A DNA stretch of 63,105 bases from Bacteroidales bacterium (GTDB lineage Bacteria > Bacteroidota > Bacteroidia > Bacteroidales > UBA7960): assembly GCA_012521995.1 (NCBI GenBank), contig JAAYLH010000106.1, positions 1 to 63,105 on the forward strand, written 5' to 3'. The number at the start of each line of letters is the position of its first letter. The stretch's first letter is position 1. Position numbers and translations under genes: made by a program. Below, one piece after another: positions 27,823-36,816 of the stretch. The notes beneath the pieces were generated by a model. The model was not told the DNA's origin, did not search any database, and saw nothing but the letters and a program-made list of their open reading frames with translations.

Positions 27823-28813
27823 TCTGAAACTTCTATCTTTCAGGCCCCTGGGAATTCTGGGATGCTCCCTGTTTTTAGATTTTATTTAAGCTTACTGATT
27901 TGCTGGCTTTAATTACCTGCAATTTGAAAAAGTTGCTTTTTTATTCTTTTCCTTTGATTGTAAAATTGATGCTGCTTTTCAATCGTTTGATCAGGGCTTC
28001 AAAATGGAGTCAGATCCCTCGGTTTTTATAACTGAATAATTTCAATAAAAAACGATGAAATAAAAGTTGTTGAAGTTCAAAAGGTTTTTTGCCTGAGATG
28101 GAGACTCGCTTATTGGGTCTGGAAAGACAAAGAATTTTCTCTTAATCCTTTTCTTTGCATATTTTTATTTTTTGTATTTATTTAAGTCATTGTTAATGAA
28201 TTATATAAATAAAAGTCTTATGGTTGTAATTTGTTAAAAAAGTTTAAATAAAATAGTTTTTTTTAAAAATACATATAATTAGATCAGTATATATATTGAA
28301 GGTTTTCGGTATCAATGCGCCTTTCACCAAATAAAAAATTACGATCAAAGTAAACTGCTGATTTTGACCAAGTAAATTCACGGATTACGCTTCCAAGTTC
28401 CACGTAATTTTTCATACCCAAAGCAAGTTACTTTTACGGGAAACACTTATAATTCCTGGGTAAATAACTCATAGGCAAAGTGTTATGGTTGGTAAGTGAT
28501 AAGTCGATATTGGTGGAAACAGGAATTTGATTTAAATACTTTTTTCTTTATCAAAGGGCCAATTATCTGACTTTCGTTCATTGAAATTGTGTATGAAGGA
28601 CCTTGAAAAGGATGCTTTTCAGCCGTTATAGCTGTTTCTCCTGAATTGCCTGCTCTTTGAAAACCTTTCTTTTTTGACTGGACAATTATGAACAGTAAAT
28701 CCCAATGTTAAAAATCAGACACCGTTTTTTAATTCCTTCATCTCTTCAGTGCAACCCAATCGAGCCCAATAATGTAAGTCTGTTTATACAGGCAAATTTG
28801 AAAATTTTGAAAA
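27823..28813. other. Long gene-free A+T-rich stretch (about 990 bp)
   Basis: No open frame over about 20 codons that looks coding, no tRNA, no terminator-like hairpin with a T run, and no repeat array seen. It precedes the large beta-helix gene and may hold its promoter and a long leader, or the decayed remains of a gene. Confidence 0.4.
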
Positions 28814-31800
28814 ATGAAAATGTTAAAAATCAACCGCTCTTCCGGGGACCCTTTGAAAAGAGGTCCCCAAACTCTTTGTAGCTCAAATAAAATTCACTGG
28901 GTGCCTTCAGTTGCATTTATTATTATGATCTTATGTTCTGTGGGAGGACTGCGGGCACAAATTCCAGTCTTGCCGGAATGGATAACTGATACCGTATTTA
29001 TTGATTATTCAGCACCTGTCCAGGGCGATGGAAGTTTCGAAAGTCCAATGAACAGCTTCCATGTCCAACCGCTTTGGGGATTACCCACCTGGAGCTCCGG
29101 ATCGAATCTGCTTTACAAAAGTAATACCGCCTTCTTGTTTAAAAACGGTGTGGTGCATAACATTAACCCCAGGATCAGGATTGATGGCAATAATAATTAT
29201 TATGGTTCATATGGTTCGGGCTTTAAGGCGGTGATTCAAATTGGAAGTGGCCAGCTCAACACGCGGGGTGCCAGGCAAACGGTCAGGGACTTGGAGCTCA
29301 GGGGAGCCCCCCAGGATACTACCTACCTGACCGTCAACTGGAACTTTTACGGGGAAGGGGATTATGAAACATCCCAGCCCAGGACGACCACCCTCGACAT
29401 CGATGGCCTGGATATTACTTATGGTTACCGCGCCATCGACATCCAAAGATTCAGGAGGGTAGACATCAAAAACGTATATATTGCCAACGTATGGCACGAC
29501 GGAATCTTTGTGTCGGCTTGTGACTCCGTTTTTATTGATAATTTCCACCTTGAAAATTATAACAAGGCATGGGAATACGCTGCCGACGAATATCATGCCA
29601 CCGGCAATTCTTCACTGGAGCCGGGGGGAGATGGCATCCAGATCACAGGGGGAACCTATTCCAGTGTAAAATATTGTGAACTTGAAAACTCAATTATTGA
29701 CGGCTCACGCTACGGAGGAAAATTTAACTTCATTGCTGCAGGGAACACAGGCAAGGTCGTTATCAGGAACTCCACCTTTTACATGCATCCCTACAAGCTG
29801 GCATTTTATGCCGGAGCTGACTTCTATGTCCATAACTCAACCTTTATTGGGCCTGGCGGGACAGGCGTCAATTTCAACACCAAGTTTTATAATTGCCTCT
29901 TCGTAGGCATTGACCGGAATTTTAATATTATTGACACAGGTGCCAACAGGGCTGGTTTTGCCGTTATGGGCACCACCCGTGACATTTATAATTCTGTGTT
30001 TGCCAACTGGTACCAGGCAATCGGAGGGGTAGGCGCTAATCCCAACATCCGTAATTCCATTTTTTACAATACTACCCGGGCCATGGACCTTGGGTATCGG
30101 AAAGCAGATGCCTCAGGGATTATTCATTATAATCCTGAAGGCAATACCTACCTGGGGATGCAACACTACCAATCTCAGGATGCCTATGAAATGGTCGATC
30201 CTCAATTCGTAAATCCAAATGTTGATTTCACCTGGGTCACAACAGATAACAGGCAAAACGCTTCAGGAAATTACGTTCACCATTATGTGATTTGGAATGA
30301 CATTGGCGACTGGCGCCTTCAGGAAGGGTCTCCTGGTGTGGATGCTGGCGACCCCAATGTCTATAACCCTACGGCGACTTTCCTGGCCAATCAGAACCAG
30401 GACAATAATCCCTATACCAGGAAATTTACTCAGTATTACCAGGTAACCGATGACATTGAAGGAACGCCGCGCCCCCAAGGTAATGGCTATGATATCGGGG
30501 CTTATGAATTTTCTTCAGGTAGTTCAACTTCTTACTTTTCTGTTGACTTTTCCATAAAAAATCTACAGAACATTCCAATCAACAATGCCACCATTACCTT
30601 CAACAATCAAACCAATGCTCCCGGAGATTATTCATTTGAAGGGATTCCTGCAGGAAATTACAGTTACAGTGTTTTGGCCCCTAACTATCAGCCTCTGGCG
30701 GTGAACCAGGTAAACGTGAATGCTGATGCAACAATTTCGGTTGTGCTGGAGGCCAATCAATACCAGGTACAATTAAGTCCCAACCCAAGCTCAGGGGGAT
30801 CAGTAACTGGTTCTGGCACTTATTCTCACGGTCAGAATGCCACTGTAACGGCCACCCCAGCCCAGGGCTATGCCTTTGTCAACTGGACTGAGAACGGCAA
30901 TGTAGTTTCCACCAATGCCACCTATAGCTTTACGGTAAACCGGGACCGCAGCCTTGTGGCCAATTTTTCGGCCAATGCTTACACAATCAGCCTGTCATCA
31001 AGCCCTGATGTTGGAGGGAGCACCACAGGCGGGGGAAATTACAATCATGGTCAGAACGCAAGCGTTACGGCCACCCCAGCCCAGGGCTATGCCTTTGTGA
31101 ACTGGACTGAAAACGGGAATGTGGTCTCCACCAATGCCGCCTATAGCTTTACGGTAAACCGGGACCGCAGCCTTGTGGCCAATTTTTCGGCCAATGCTTA
31201 CACAATCAGCCTGTCATCCAGCCCTGATGTTGGAGGGAGCACCACAGGCGGGGGCAATTACAATCACGGTCAGAATGCCATTGTAACGGCCACCCCAGCC
31301 CAGGGCTATGCCTTTAGTCATTGGTCTGAAAACGGCGGCTTGGTTTCTTCCGAAATAACCTTTTCCTTTTCGGTCACGGCAAACCGACAACTGACAGCTC
31401 ATTTCATCAGGGATGCTTCCCAGATTATCCTTTTATCGAGCCCTGCTGAAGGTGGTTCCACTTCGGGTGAGGGCGTTTACCTTTTTGGAAATACGGCAAC
31501 GGTTTCCGCTTATCCTGTCCAGGGATATTCATTTGTTAACTGGATGGAAAATGGAACCGTGATCTCCACCAATGCAACTTTCTCGTTTACTGTCACAGGG
31601 AGCAGGACCCTTACAGCCAATTTTGCTCCAACCATGTTTGTGCTGATTTACCTCACCGGGGATAACGGATCCCTTGATGGTGAAAACATCCAGTATGTTC
31701 CTTTTGCCGGGAATGGAAGCCCTGTTTATGCCCGGCCCGACTTTGGATACCATTTTGTCAGTTGGTGCGATCAATCCAGCAACAACCCAAGGGTTGAATC

Positions 31801-32323
31801 GCATGTGGTAGAGAATATCACAAGGACCGCCTTTTTTCAAAAAAATGTCTATGCACTCCATTACAGCACAGAAGGTTATGGAAGTATTGTGGGGTCTGAA
31901 GAGCAAATGGTTGAGCATGGTTCTGACGGCTCAATGGTCGAAGCGGTTCCTCATGCCGGCTATAAATTTACCAAATGGAGTGACGGCGTCTTGCAGAATC
32001 CCCGTATTGAGCTCAATGTAATGGGCAGCCTTGAGGTTTCAGCCATTTTTGAGCAGGAAACCACTGTTGAAGAGAATCAATTGGGAGAAGGAATCAATAT
32101 TTATCCCATCCCCACCAAAAATTTCCTGAATGTTGTTGTCCAAATGGAGGAAGAATTCGAGCTTTACCTGCTCAATAATCAGGGACGGTTTATTTCATAC
32201 CTGCCAAACGCCACTCCTGGCAGTAATAACTATAATGTATCCTGGCTTTCCCCCGGGGTTTACTACCTTAACCTGGTATCTCACAAACAGAGAATCATCA
32301 AGAAGATTATAAAAGCCCGTTAG
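28814..32323 (+). CDS. T9SS-exported parallel beta-helix protein with InlB-type repeats
   Basis: A 1169-residue surface or secreted protein. An N-terminal charged leader and hydrophobic segment (about 30-48, ending GLRAQ) form the signal peptide. Residues about 60-560 are a right-handed parallel beta-helix, with right-handed-helix phrases such as DGIQITGGTYSSVKYCELEN and the closing GYDIGAYEF seen in pectate-lyase-like proteins. About 572-648 is a carboxypeptidase-regulatory-like beta-sandwich. From 650 come three 73-residue InlB-type repeats, a diverged fourth, then two related repeats to about 1080. The end (about 1090-1169) is a T9SS type A tail (INIYPIPTKNFLNVVV to LSPGVYYLNLV). Its place inside the polysaccharide locus suggests it binds or cleaves the polysaccharide, but no catalytic site is identified. 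Confidence 0.88.
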   Translation: MKMLKINRSSGDPLKRGPQTLCSSNKIHWVPSVAFIIMILCSVGGLRAQIPVLPEWITDTVFIDYSAPVQGDGSFESPMNSFHVQPLWGLPTWSSGSNLLYKSNTAFLFKNGVVHNINPRIRIDGNNNYYGSYGSGFKAVIQIGSGQLNTRGARQTVRDLELRGAPQDTTYLTVNWNFYGEGDYETSQPRTTTLDIDGLDITYGYRAIDIQRFRRVDIKNVYIANVWHDGIFVSACDSVFIDNFHLENYNKAWEYAADEYHATGNSSLEPGGDGIQITGGTYSSVKYCELENSIIDGSRYGGKFNFIAAGNTGKVVIRNSTFYMHPYKLAFYAGADFYVHNSTFIGPGGTGVNFNTKFYNCLFVGIDRNFNIIDTGANRAGFAVMGTTRDIYNSVFANWYQAIGGVGANPNIRNSIFYNTTRAMDLGYRKADASGIIHYNPEGNTYLGMQHYQSQDAYEMVDPQFVNPNVDFTWVTTDNRQNASGNYVHHYVIWNDIGDWRLQEGSPGVDAGDPNVYNPTATFLANQNQDNNPYTRKFTQYYQVTDDIEGTPRPQGNGYDIGAYEFSSGSSTSYFSVDFSIKNLQNIPINNATITFNNQTNAPGDYSFEGIPAGNYSYSVLAPNYQPLAVNQVNVNADATISVVLEANQYQVQLSPNPSSGGSVTGSGTYSHGQNATVTATPAQGYAFVNWTENGNVVSTNATYSFTVNRDRSLVANFSANAYTISLSSSPDVGGSTTGGGNYNHGQNASVTATPAQGYAFVNWTENGNVVSTNAAYSFTVNRDRSLVANFSANAYTISLSSSPDVGGSTTGGGNYNHGQNAIVTATPAQGYAFSHWSENGGLVSSEITFSFSVTANRQLTAHFIRDASQIILLSSPAEGGSTSGEGVYLFGNTATVSAYPVQGYSFVNWMENGTVISTNATFSFTVTGSRTLTANFAPTMFVLIYLTGDNGSLDGENIQYVPFAGNGSPVYARPDFGYHFVSWCDQSSNNPRVESHVVENITRTAFFQKNVYALHYSTEGYGSIVGSEEQMVEHGSDGSMVEAVPHAGYKFTKWSDGVLQNPRIELNVMGSLEVSAIFEQETTVEENQLGEGINIYPIPTKNFLNVVVQMEEEFELYLLNNQGRFISYLPNATPGSNNYNVSWLSPGVYYLNLVSHKQRIIKKIIKAR
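30761..31417 (+). repeat. Three tandem 219-bp (73-codon) repeats
   Basis: Copies start at 30761, 30980 and 31199, each exactly 219 bp. Copies 1 and 2 are nearly identical over the central GCCACCCCAGCCCAGGGCTA segment and the following 140 bp; copy 3 matches copy 2 for its first half and then diverges. Near-identity at DNA level points to recent duplication or gene conversion within the coding frame. Confidence 0.9.
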
Positions 32324-32349
32324 CCGGCCTGACGAAATTAATGATTAAG

Positions 32350-32399
32350 GCCGGAAGCCATCAACAGACCATTGTCTGAGGTGGCTTCCGGCTTTTTTT
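32350..32399 (+). terminator. Strong Rho-independent terminator of the beta-helix gene
   Basis: GCCGGAAGCCA (32350-32360) and TGGCTTCCGGC (32382-32392) are perfect complements, followed by seven T. It lies 26 bp past the stop at 32323. Confidence 0.92.
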
Positions 32400-32579
32400 A
32401 TACCTCTTCCACCAGCACCATTTTGCCCTGCCCTGACTTAATTTAATCCTGGAGGCAGTCTTTTTTATGATCTTCTGAGCTAATGCTTCCGGGCTTTTAA
32501 GCCAGCAATCGGGTCTTGCCCTTCAATATTCAACATTGCCCCACCACAAAGGCCGGGTTATATTACAATCACTTCAGAT

Positions 32580-32711
32580 ACAAAGATAAAACGGAATTAA
32601 AACGGAAATAATACGTATATAAGACGTACCTTAAACGTAGTTTATACGTCTAAGGTACGTCTAAGGTACGTCTTAAGTACGTCTAAGGTACGTCTTAAGT
32701 ACGACTTTGAA
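32580..32711. repeat. Array 2: eleven phased 11-bp ACGT/ACGG-core repeats, dyad arrangement
   Basis: ACG occurs at 32591, 32602, 32613, 32624, 32635, 32646, 32657, 32668, 32679, 32690 and 32701: eleven units on an exact 11-bp grid with no insertion or deletion. The first two cores are ACGG, eight are ACGT, and the last is ACGA. Right-hand units read ACGTCTAAGGT or ACGTCTTAAGT; left-hand ones read the opposite way (ACGTACCTTAA). Segment 32621-32639 pairs with 32645-32663 at 17 of 19 positions around a 5-nt loop. It lies between the beta-helix terminator and the promoter of the next transferase gene, in the gene-free stretch 32324-32932. Confidence 0.9.
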
Positions 32712-32824
32712 ATGAACCATAAATGGCCATTTGTGGCTTTTTGAAGAAAATAATTTTTGGGTGTATATCCTAAAAAACCGGAATTCTAATTTAAATTGCG
32801 TATATTTATATTATTGAAAGTATT

Positions 32825-32854
32825 TTTGATGGTATTGATGGTAAAATAAATTTG
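32825..32854 (+). promoter_or_regulatory. Possible promoter of the transferase gene at 32933
   Basis: TTTG (32825-32828), 18 bp, then TAAATTTG (32847-32854), a full match to the TAnnTTTG box. Transcription would begin near 32861, downstream of an earlier in-frame ATG at 32852, which supports the start at 32933. A second TATTTTTG lies at 32821-32828. Confidence 0.4.
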
Positions 32855-32932
32855 TTTCAGGGGGTAAGATGTTTGGTTTTGCTGGATTCATTGCCTCCCA
32901 AACATTCCTCACAGCCGTTGCAGAAAATAAAA

Positions 32933-34117
32933 ATGGAACAAAAGATTCGCATTGGTTTCCTGTCGGAAGTGGACCTGAAAGATGTCACCCGTTTGTCGGG
33001 CACTTCCTACCATATTCGCCGGGTGCTTGAGGAAAAGGGCTTCGAGGTGGTTTGCCTGGACCGTTTGGAGGAGGGATTCCATTGGAGGATATTCCTGAAA
33101 AAGGTTAAAGCCAGGCTTGGCAGGAGTCTTATGGGAAAGAAATACCCACCCTGGTGGACTATGGCCGGAGCAAGAGTCCTGGCAGCAAGGGCTCAAAAAA
33201 TGATCAAAAAGCATCAGCCTGACATCCTCTTTAGCTGGTCCACGCCCATTTTTTCGCAATTAAAGTCGGATATCCCCAAATTGCTTTTTACCGATGCTAC
33301 CTTTCACTTGTTGGTAGATTTCTATGAAAATTACACGGGTTTGGGAAAGAGTGCCCTGATGGATGGGGAGGGATTGGCTTTCCAGGCCTTTTACAATGCC
33401 GATCGCTTATTGTTCTCTTCGCATTGGGCAGCGGAATCTGCCATTAACGATTACCTGGTTCCCGCTGAAAAGGTCCACGTAGTCACCCTTGGGGCCAATC
33501 TTGAGATATCTCACGATGAAGACTTCATTATGAGCCTGGTCAGGAAAAAAAAGAAAGATCGGATTCACCTGCTTTTTATGGGGGTTGACTGGAAACGCAA
33601 AGGAGGGGATAAGGCCATTGCCATTGCAGGTCAATTGAAGGAATTGGGGTTTGAGGTTATATTGCATGTGGCGGGTTCAGTTCCTCCCGCTGAAACGCCC
33701 ATCCCCTCGTTTGTGCAACTGCATGGGTTTATCAGCAAAGGGAGCCCTGAGGGCAGAAAAGCCCTTGAGGATTTGTTTTCTATGGTTCACTTCTTAGTAT
33801 TACCCACCATTGCCGATTGCACACCCATGGTGTATGCCGAACTGAATGCTTATGGGATACCCGCAGTTACCCACCTGGTTGGGGGTGTGGAAACTGTGGT
33901 TAAACACGAAAAAAACGGCTTGCTGTTTGAAACCGGCAGTACATCCTTGGAGATTGCCGAAGGAATTGCTTTTTGCCTAAGGGAACCTAACCATTATGAG
34001 AAACTTGCGCTCACCTCATTCAAGTCTTTTCGCGATAAGCTAAACTGGGATGTTACCGCTGAACAATTGGCTAATCATATAAAAAGCCTTTATTATTCAA
34101 AGAAAAAAGGATTATAA
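32933..34117 (+). CDS. Glycosyltransferase, GT4-like (GT-B fold)
   Basis: Probable sugar transferase of 394 residues from ATG 32933 (the frame is open from 32852). The chosen start begins directly with the first Rossmann strand (MEQKIRIGFLSEVD), and the likely promoter overlaps the earlier ATG. The C-terminal half has the GT4 layout: LLFMGVDWKRKGGDKAI for the second-domain start, then VVLPTIADCTPMVYAELNAYGIPAV as the E-x7-E-like nucleotide-sugar site, and NGLLFE after it. The donor and acceptor are unknown. It is followed 12 bp later by a GT2 gene, so the two are cotranscribed as part of the repeat-unit assembly. Confidence 0.88.
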   Translation: MEQKIRIGFLSEVDLKDVTRLSGTSYHIRRVLEEKGFEVVCLDRLEEGFHWRIFLKKVKARLGRSLMGKKYPPWWTMAGARVLAARAQKMIKKHQPDILFSWSTPIFSQLKSDIPKLLFTDATFHLLVDFYENYTGLGKSALMDGEGLAFQAFYNADRLLFSSHWAAESAINDYLVPAEKVHVVTLGANLEISHDEDFIMSLVRKKKKDRIHLLFMGVDWKRKGGDKAIAIAGQLKELGFEVILHVAGSVPPAETPIPSFVQLHGFISKGSPEGRKALEDLFSMVHFLVLPTIADCTPMVYAELNAYGIPAVTHLVGGVETVVKHEKNGLLFETGSTSLEIAEGIAFCLREPNHYEKLALTSFKSFRDKLNWDVTAEQLANHIKSLYYSKKKGL

Positions 34118-34129
34118 ATTGTTTGTGAA

Positions 34130-35017
34130 ATGAGTAAGGAACGGGTCGACATCATCCTTGTTAATTTTTACACCCTTGAGCCTCTAAAGGCTTGTGTCAG
34201 CTCTATTGATGAACCCGGCCTTAAGGTCCGTATCCTTATTCTTGACAATCATTCGGATGGGAAAAAACTGGAAAGCTTAAGGGCCCTCACGCACCTGGAA
34301 TTACATATTATTTACGCTGAAGAGAATCTGGGGTTTACGGCAGGCTGTAACCTGGCTTTTAAGAAACTGAAAGAGACCTTTGGGCTTTCTGACTGGGTTT
34401 TGTTTCTGAACCCTGATACCCTCTTATCCGGAAGCAATATTCAAATGCTCCTGGAAACTCAGAAACACTTTGGTTCTGACCTGGTTTATCCCAGGAGCGT
34501 GTATCCCGACGGGAAGCCGTATTGCCTTGGGACGGATTTTGATATTGTAAAAATGCGGATGGACAATCTGAAGTACAGGAAGGCGCAAGCACCTGTTATG
34601 GTGGATTTTTACCAGGGGGCGGCATTCCTGGTGAAGACTTCAGTGTTTGAAAAGGTGGGAGGGTTGGATGAGCGGTTGTTTATGTATTTTGATGAAGCCG
34701 ACCTTTCGTTTCGCCTGCGAAAGGCAGGCCATAAAATAATGTATGATCCCCGGGTGACGATTGTCCACAATGCGTCATACAGCTTCCAGGGCAATCATTA
34801 CCGCAAGGCCTATTATATTGCCAGGAATGGCTGGGTTATTTTCAACAGCCATTCGAAGGATAAGTCTCTGAAGAAAACCCTGTCCTTTTATTATTACCAC
34901 GTTTTTGTGGTGATGTTCGTTTGGTACCTGAAAACGGGCCGTTTCAAGAGCATCCTATATGGCCTGAAGGGCTTAAGGCATGCCCGTAAAGGAATCTTTG
35001 GGAAATTACAGGAATAA
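34130..35017 (+). CDS. GT2 family glycosyltransferase (rhamnosyltransferase-like)
   Basis: A 295-residue GT-A transferase. It has the opening VDIILVNFYTLEPLKACV, the nucleotide-binding acidic residues in LILDNHSD, the GFTAGCNLAF segment, the DxD-equivalent FLNPDT (about residues 98-103), and MYFDEADLSFRLRKAGHKI (about 187-205). This last motif is the ED-like catalytic region of the WbbL/rhamnosyltransferase branch. The C-terminal part has a weakly hydrophobic helix (FYYYHVFVVMFVWYL) that may sit on the membrane. Twelve bp separate it from the preceding transferase. The next gene converges on it across 83 bp. Confidence 0.9.
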   Translation: MSKERVDIILVNFYTLEPLKACVSSIDEPGLKVRILILDNHSDGKKLESLRALTHLELHIIYAEENLGFTAGCNLAFKKLKETFGLSDWVLFLNPDTLLSGSNIQMLLETQKHFGSDLVYPRSVYPDGKPYCLGTDFDIVKMRMDNLKYRKAQAPVMVDFYQGAAFLVKTSVFEKVGGLDERLFMYFDEADLSFRLRKAGHKIMYDPRVTIVHNASYSFQGNHYRKAYYIARNGWVIFNSHSKDKSLKKTLSFYYYHVFVVMFVWYLKTGRFKSILYGLKGLRHARKGIFGKLQE

Positions 35018-35100
35018 ACTTTGCTTTATGGGTTTTCCCATCCTCCAGGCTAAATTTTTGCCCGAGGCCTCCCGGGCTATGCATGTTATCTTCAGGAAGA

Positions 35101-35877
35101 TCAATGGTTGGAATACCTAAGATCCTTCATAATCCCGGGGGTAAGCCGTTTTAAAAAAGTATGGGTGTAATGGGCGCCTAACAGGAAAAGATTAATCAAA
35201 GGATTTAATTTCAGGTAAACTTTCCTGATCTTGAAGTCTTCTCTTATTGCCTTGTAACGGTGGCTTTCATTGAGCCCTCCCAGTTCGAAACGGCACAGAG
35301 GCTCTTTCATCCGAAGGATCGACCAGCCTGCCTGGCCTAGCTTAAGGTATTGAATGATAAACTGGTAATCGGCCGAGAGTTTATATTCGAGGAGGTAATA
35401 GGGTTGCTTACCATTTTCAAGCCTGGCGAAAAAGATGGATTGGTGTTGGGTAAACATCCCCCTGGCAATGCTTTGATGGTTTCGGGCTTTTCGATAATGG
35501 GTTTTTCCGCCGGGTTCAAAGTCGATGGCATCGCCATAAATGAGGGCAGGTTTTTGGGCTTCCACAATGGCTTGATGGACCTTGGCAAGGGTGTTTGGTG
35601 AGGCGAGCATGTCACCGCTATTCAAAAACACCATGAATTGCCCGTGGGCCATTTTGATTCCTTTGTTCATAGCATCATAAAGGCCATGGTCGTTTTCTGA
35701 AAGATAGTGCAACCCGGGGTCTACGATCGCCTTCAAGTAATCAAGGGTTCCATCATCTGAAGCTCCGTCTATCACCAGCCATTCGTAATCGGTGAAACTT
35801 TGCCCTTCAATGCTTTCGCGGGTTGCCTTTAAGCCAGCCAGGTCATTCCGGCAAACGGTGATAATGGAGAACCTCAT
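35101..35877 (-). CDS. GT2 family glycosyltransferase (WcaE/colanic-acid-like)
   Basis: A 258-residue GT-A transferase: MRFSIITVCRNDLAGLKAT at the N-terminus, LVIDGASDDGTLDYL (about 34-48), DHGLYDAMNKGIKMAHGQFM (about 63-82), and the metal-binding FLNSGDML (about 84-91). The GLYDAMNKG and LNSGD pair is typical of the WcaE/PglI-like branch. Its ATG overlaps the stop of the upstream GT2 gene by 4 bp (ATGA), so translation is probably coupled. It is the last gene of a leftward set of four transferases (35101-38862). Confidence 0.9.
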   Translation of the reverse strand: MRFSIITVCRNDLAGLKATRESIEGQSFTDYEWLVIDGASDDGTLDYLKAIVDPGLHYLSENDHGLYDAMNKGIKMAHGQFMVFLNSGDMLASPNTLAKVHQAIVEAQKPALIYGDAIDFEPGGKTHYRKARNHQSIARGMFTQHQSIFFARLENGKQPYYLLEYKLSADYQFIIQYLKLGQAGWSILRMKEPLCRFELGGLNESHRYKAIREDFKIRKVYLKLNPLINLFLLGAHYTHTFLKRLTPGIMKDLRYSNH

Positions 35878-36749
35878 ATTTTTCGTGTAATTCCAAGTTT
35901 TGACAAAAGGAAGGTCTTCTGGCGCTTTCTGAGAAAGGAGATCATCTCAGGCTCAAAATATTTTTTTTCTTTCCGGATGGCGGCATACAAATACCCGGTG
36001 ATCAATCCCACGCCACTGATCACAAATGGCCGGGCGGTGAGGTGGTATATTGATTTCAGGAAGGTGTAAAGAAAGGTATAGCCAAAGCGATACTGGAACC
36101 TTCCCTGGAGGAATTTTCCTTTGGTAAGGCCGGTTCGGCGGCTGCCCCCCGGTTTATAGTGAGCCACTTCCAGGTTAAAAAAGCAACGGGTATGCCAGTG
36201 GTTTATTTGCGCGGATACTATATCAGCCAAATCCCAGCCCGGGATTCTGCGAAGGCCTCCGATCTGATCGAAGCAGGTCTTGCGATACATTTTGGAAGCC
36301 CCAAAAGGATGGTCTTCCTGGGCTTTTTCGCAGACAAGCTTTCCCTTGCGGTAATTAAAGATACGTCCGCTGGCAATTCCCAATTTTGGGTCATCGTCGA
36401 ATTCCATTAATAAGGATTCAAAATAGTTCTCACTGAAAGATAAGTCACAGTCGAGTTTCACCAGGAAGTCGTAATCCTTTATGGTGATGGATTCGTAGCC
36501 TTTGTAGAATACATTTACGACGCCTTCCCCGGGGAGGTAATAACCCCGGTCGGCAAGATGTATCACCTTTATCCATGAATGGTTCAGGGCGTATGTCTCC
36601 AGGATCCCGGAGGTGTTGTCTATACTTCCATCATCTACCAGGACCCATTCGACCGGCAGGATGCTTTGCTTAAGCACCGAATTCAGGGTTTTTTCCAGGT
36701 GTTCTTCTTCATTGCGAACCGGTGAGACGATGACATATTTTTTTTTCAT
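35874..36749 (-). CDS. GT2 family glycosyltransferase
   Basis: A 291-residue GT-A transferase with KYVIVSPVRNEEEHLEKTLNS at the start, the LVDDGSIDNTSGI nucleotide site (about 37-49), and the DxD-type motif VKLDCDLSFSENYF (about 97-110). A late hydrophobic region (about 222-260, TFLYTFLKSIYHLTARPFVI) may tie it to the membrane. It overlaps the next gene by 4 bp and is preceded by the NodZ-like gene 67 bp away. The transferred sugar cannot be told. Confidence 0.9.
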   Translation of the reverse strand: MKKKYVIVSPVRNEEEHLEKTLNSVLKQSILPVEWVLVDDGSIDNTSGILETYALNHSWIKVIHLADRGYYLPGEGVVNVFYKGYESITIKDYDFLVKLDCDLSFSENYFESLLMEFDDDPKLGIASGRIFNYRKGKLVCEKAQEDHPFGASKMYRKTCFDQIGGLRRIPGWDLADIVSAQINHWHTRCFFNLEVAHYKPGGSRRTGLTKGKFLQGRFQYRFGYTFLYTFLKSIYHLTARPFVISGVGLITGYLYAAIRKEKKYFEPEMISFLRKRQKTFLLSKLGITRKI

Positions 36750-36816
36750 TTATTCAGCTCGTTTGATGTGCTGCATCCCTGCAGGAGGAACTTTTTCTTT
36801 ACAGCCTGGCAGTGCG

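Noticed and set aside
32852-32932. Longer N-terminus for the transferase at 32933
   Set aside because: The likely promoter's -7 box overlaps this ATG, and the added residues do not fit the family's first strand.
35060-35077. GCCCG/CGGGC hairpin between the convergent GT2 genes
   Set aside because: The T run precedes it on the plus strand and an A run follows on the minus strand, so it is not in terminator orientation.
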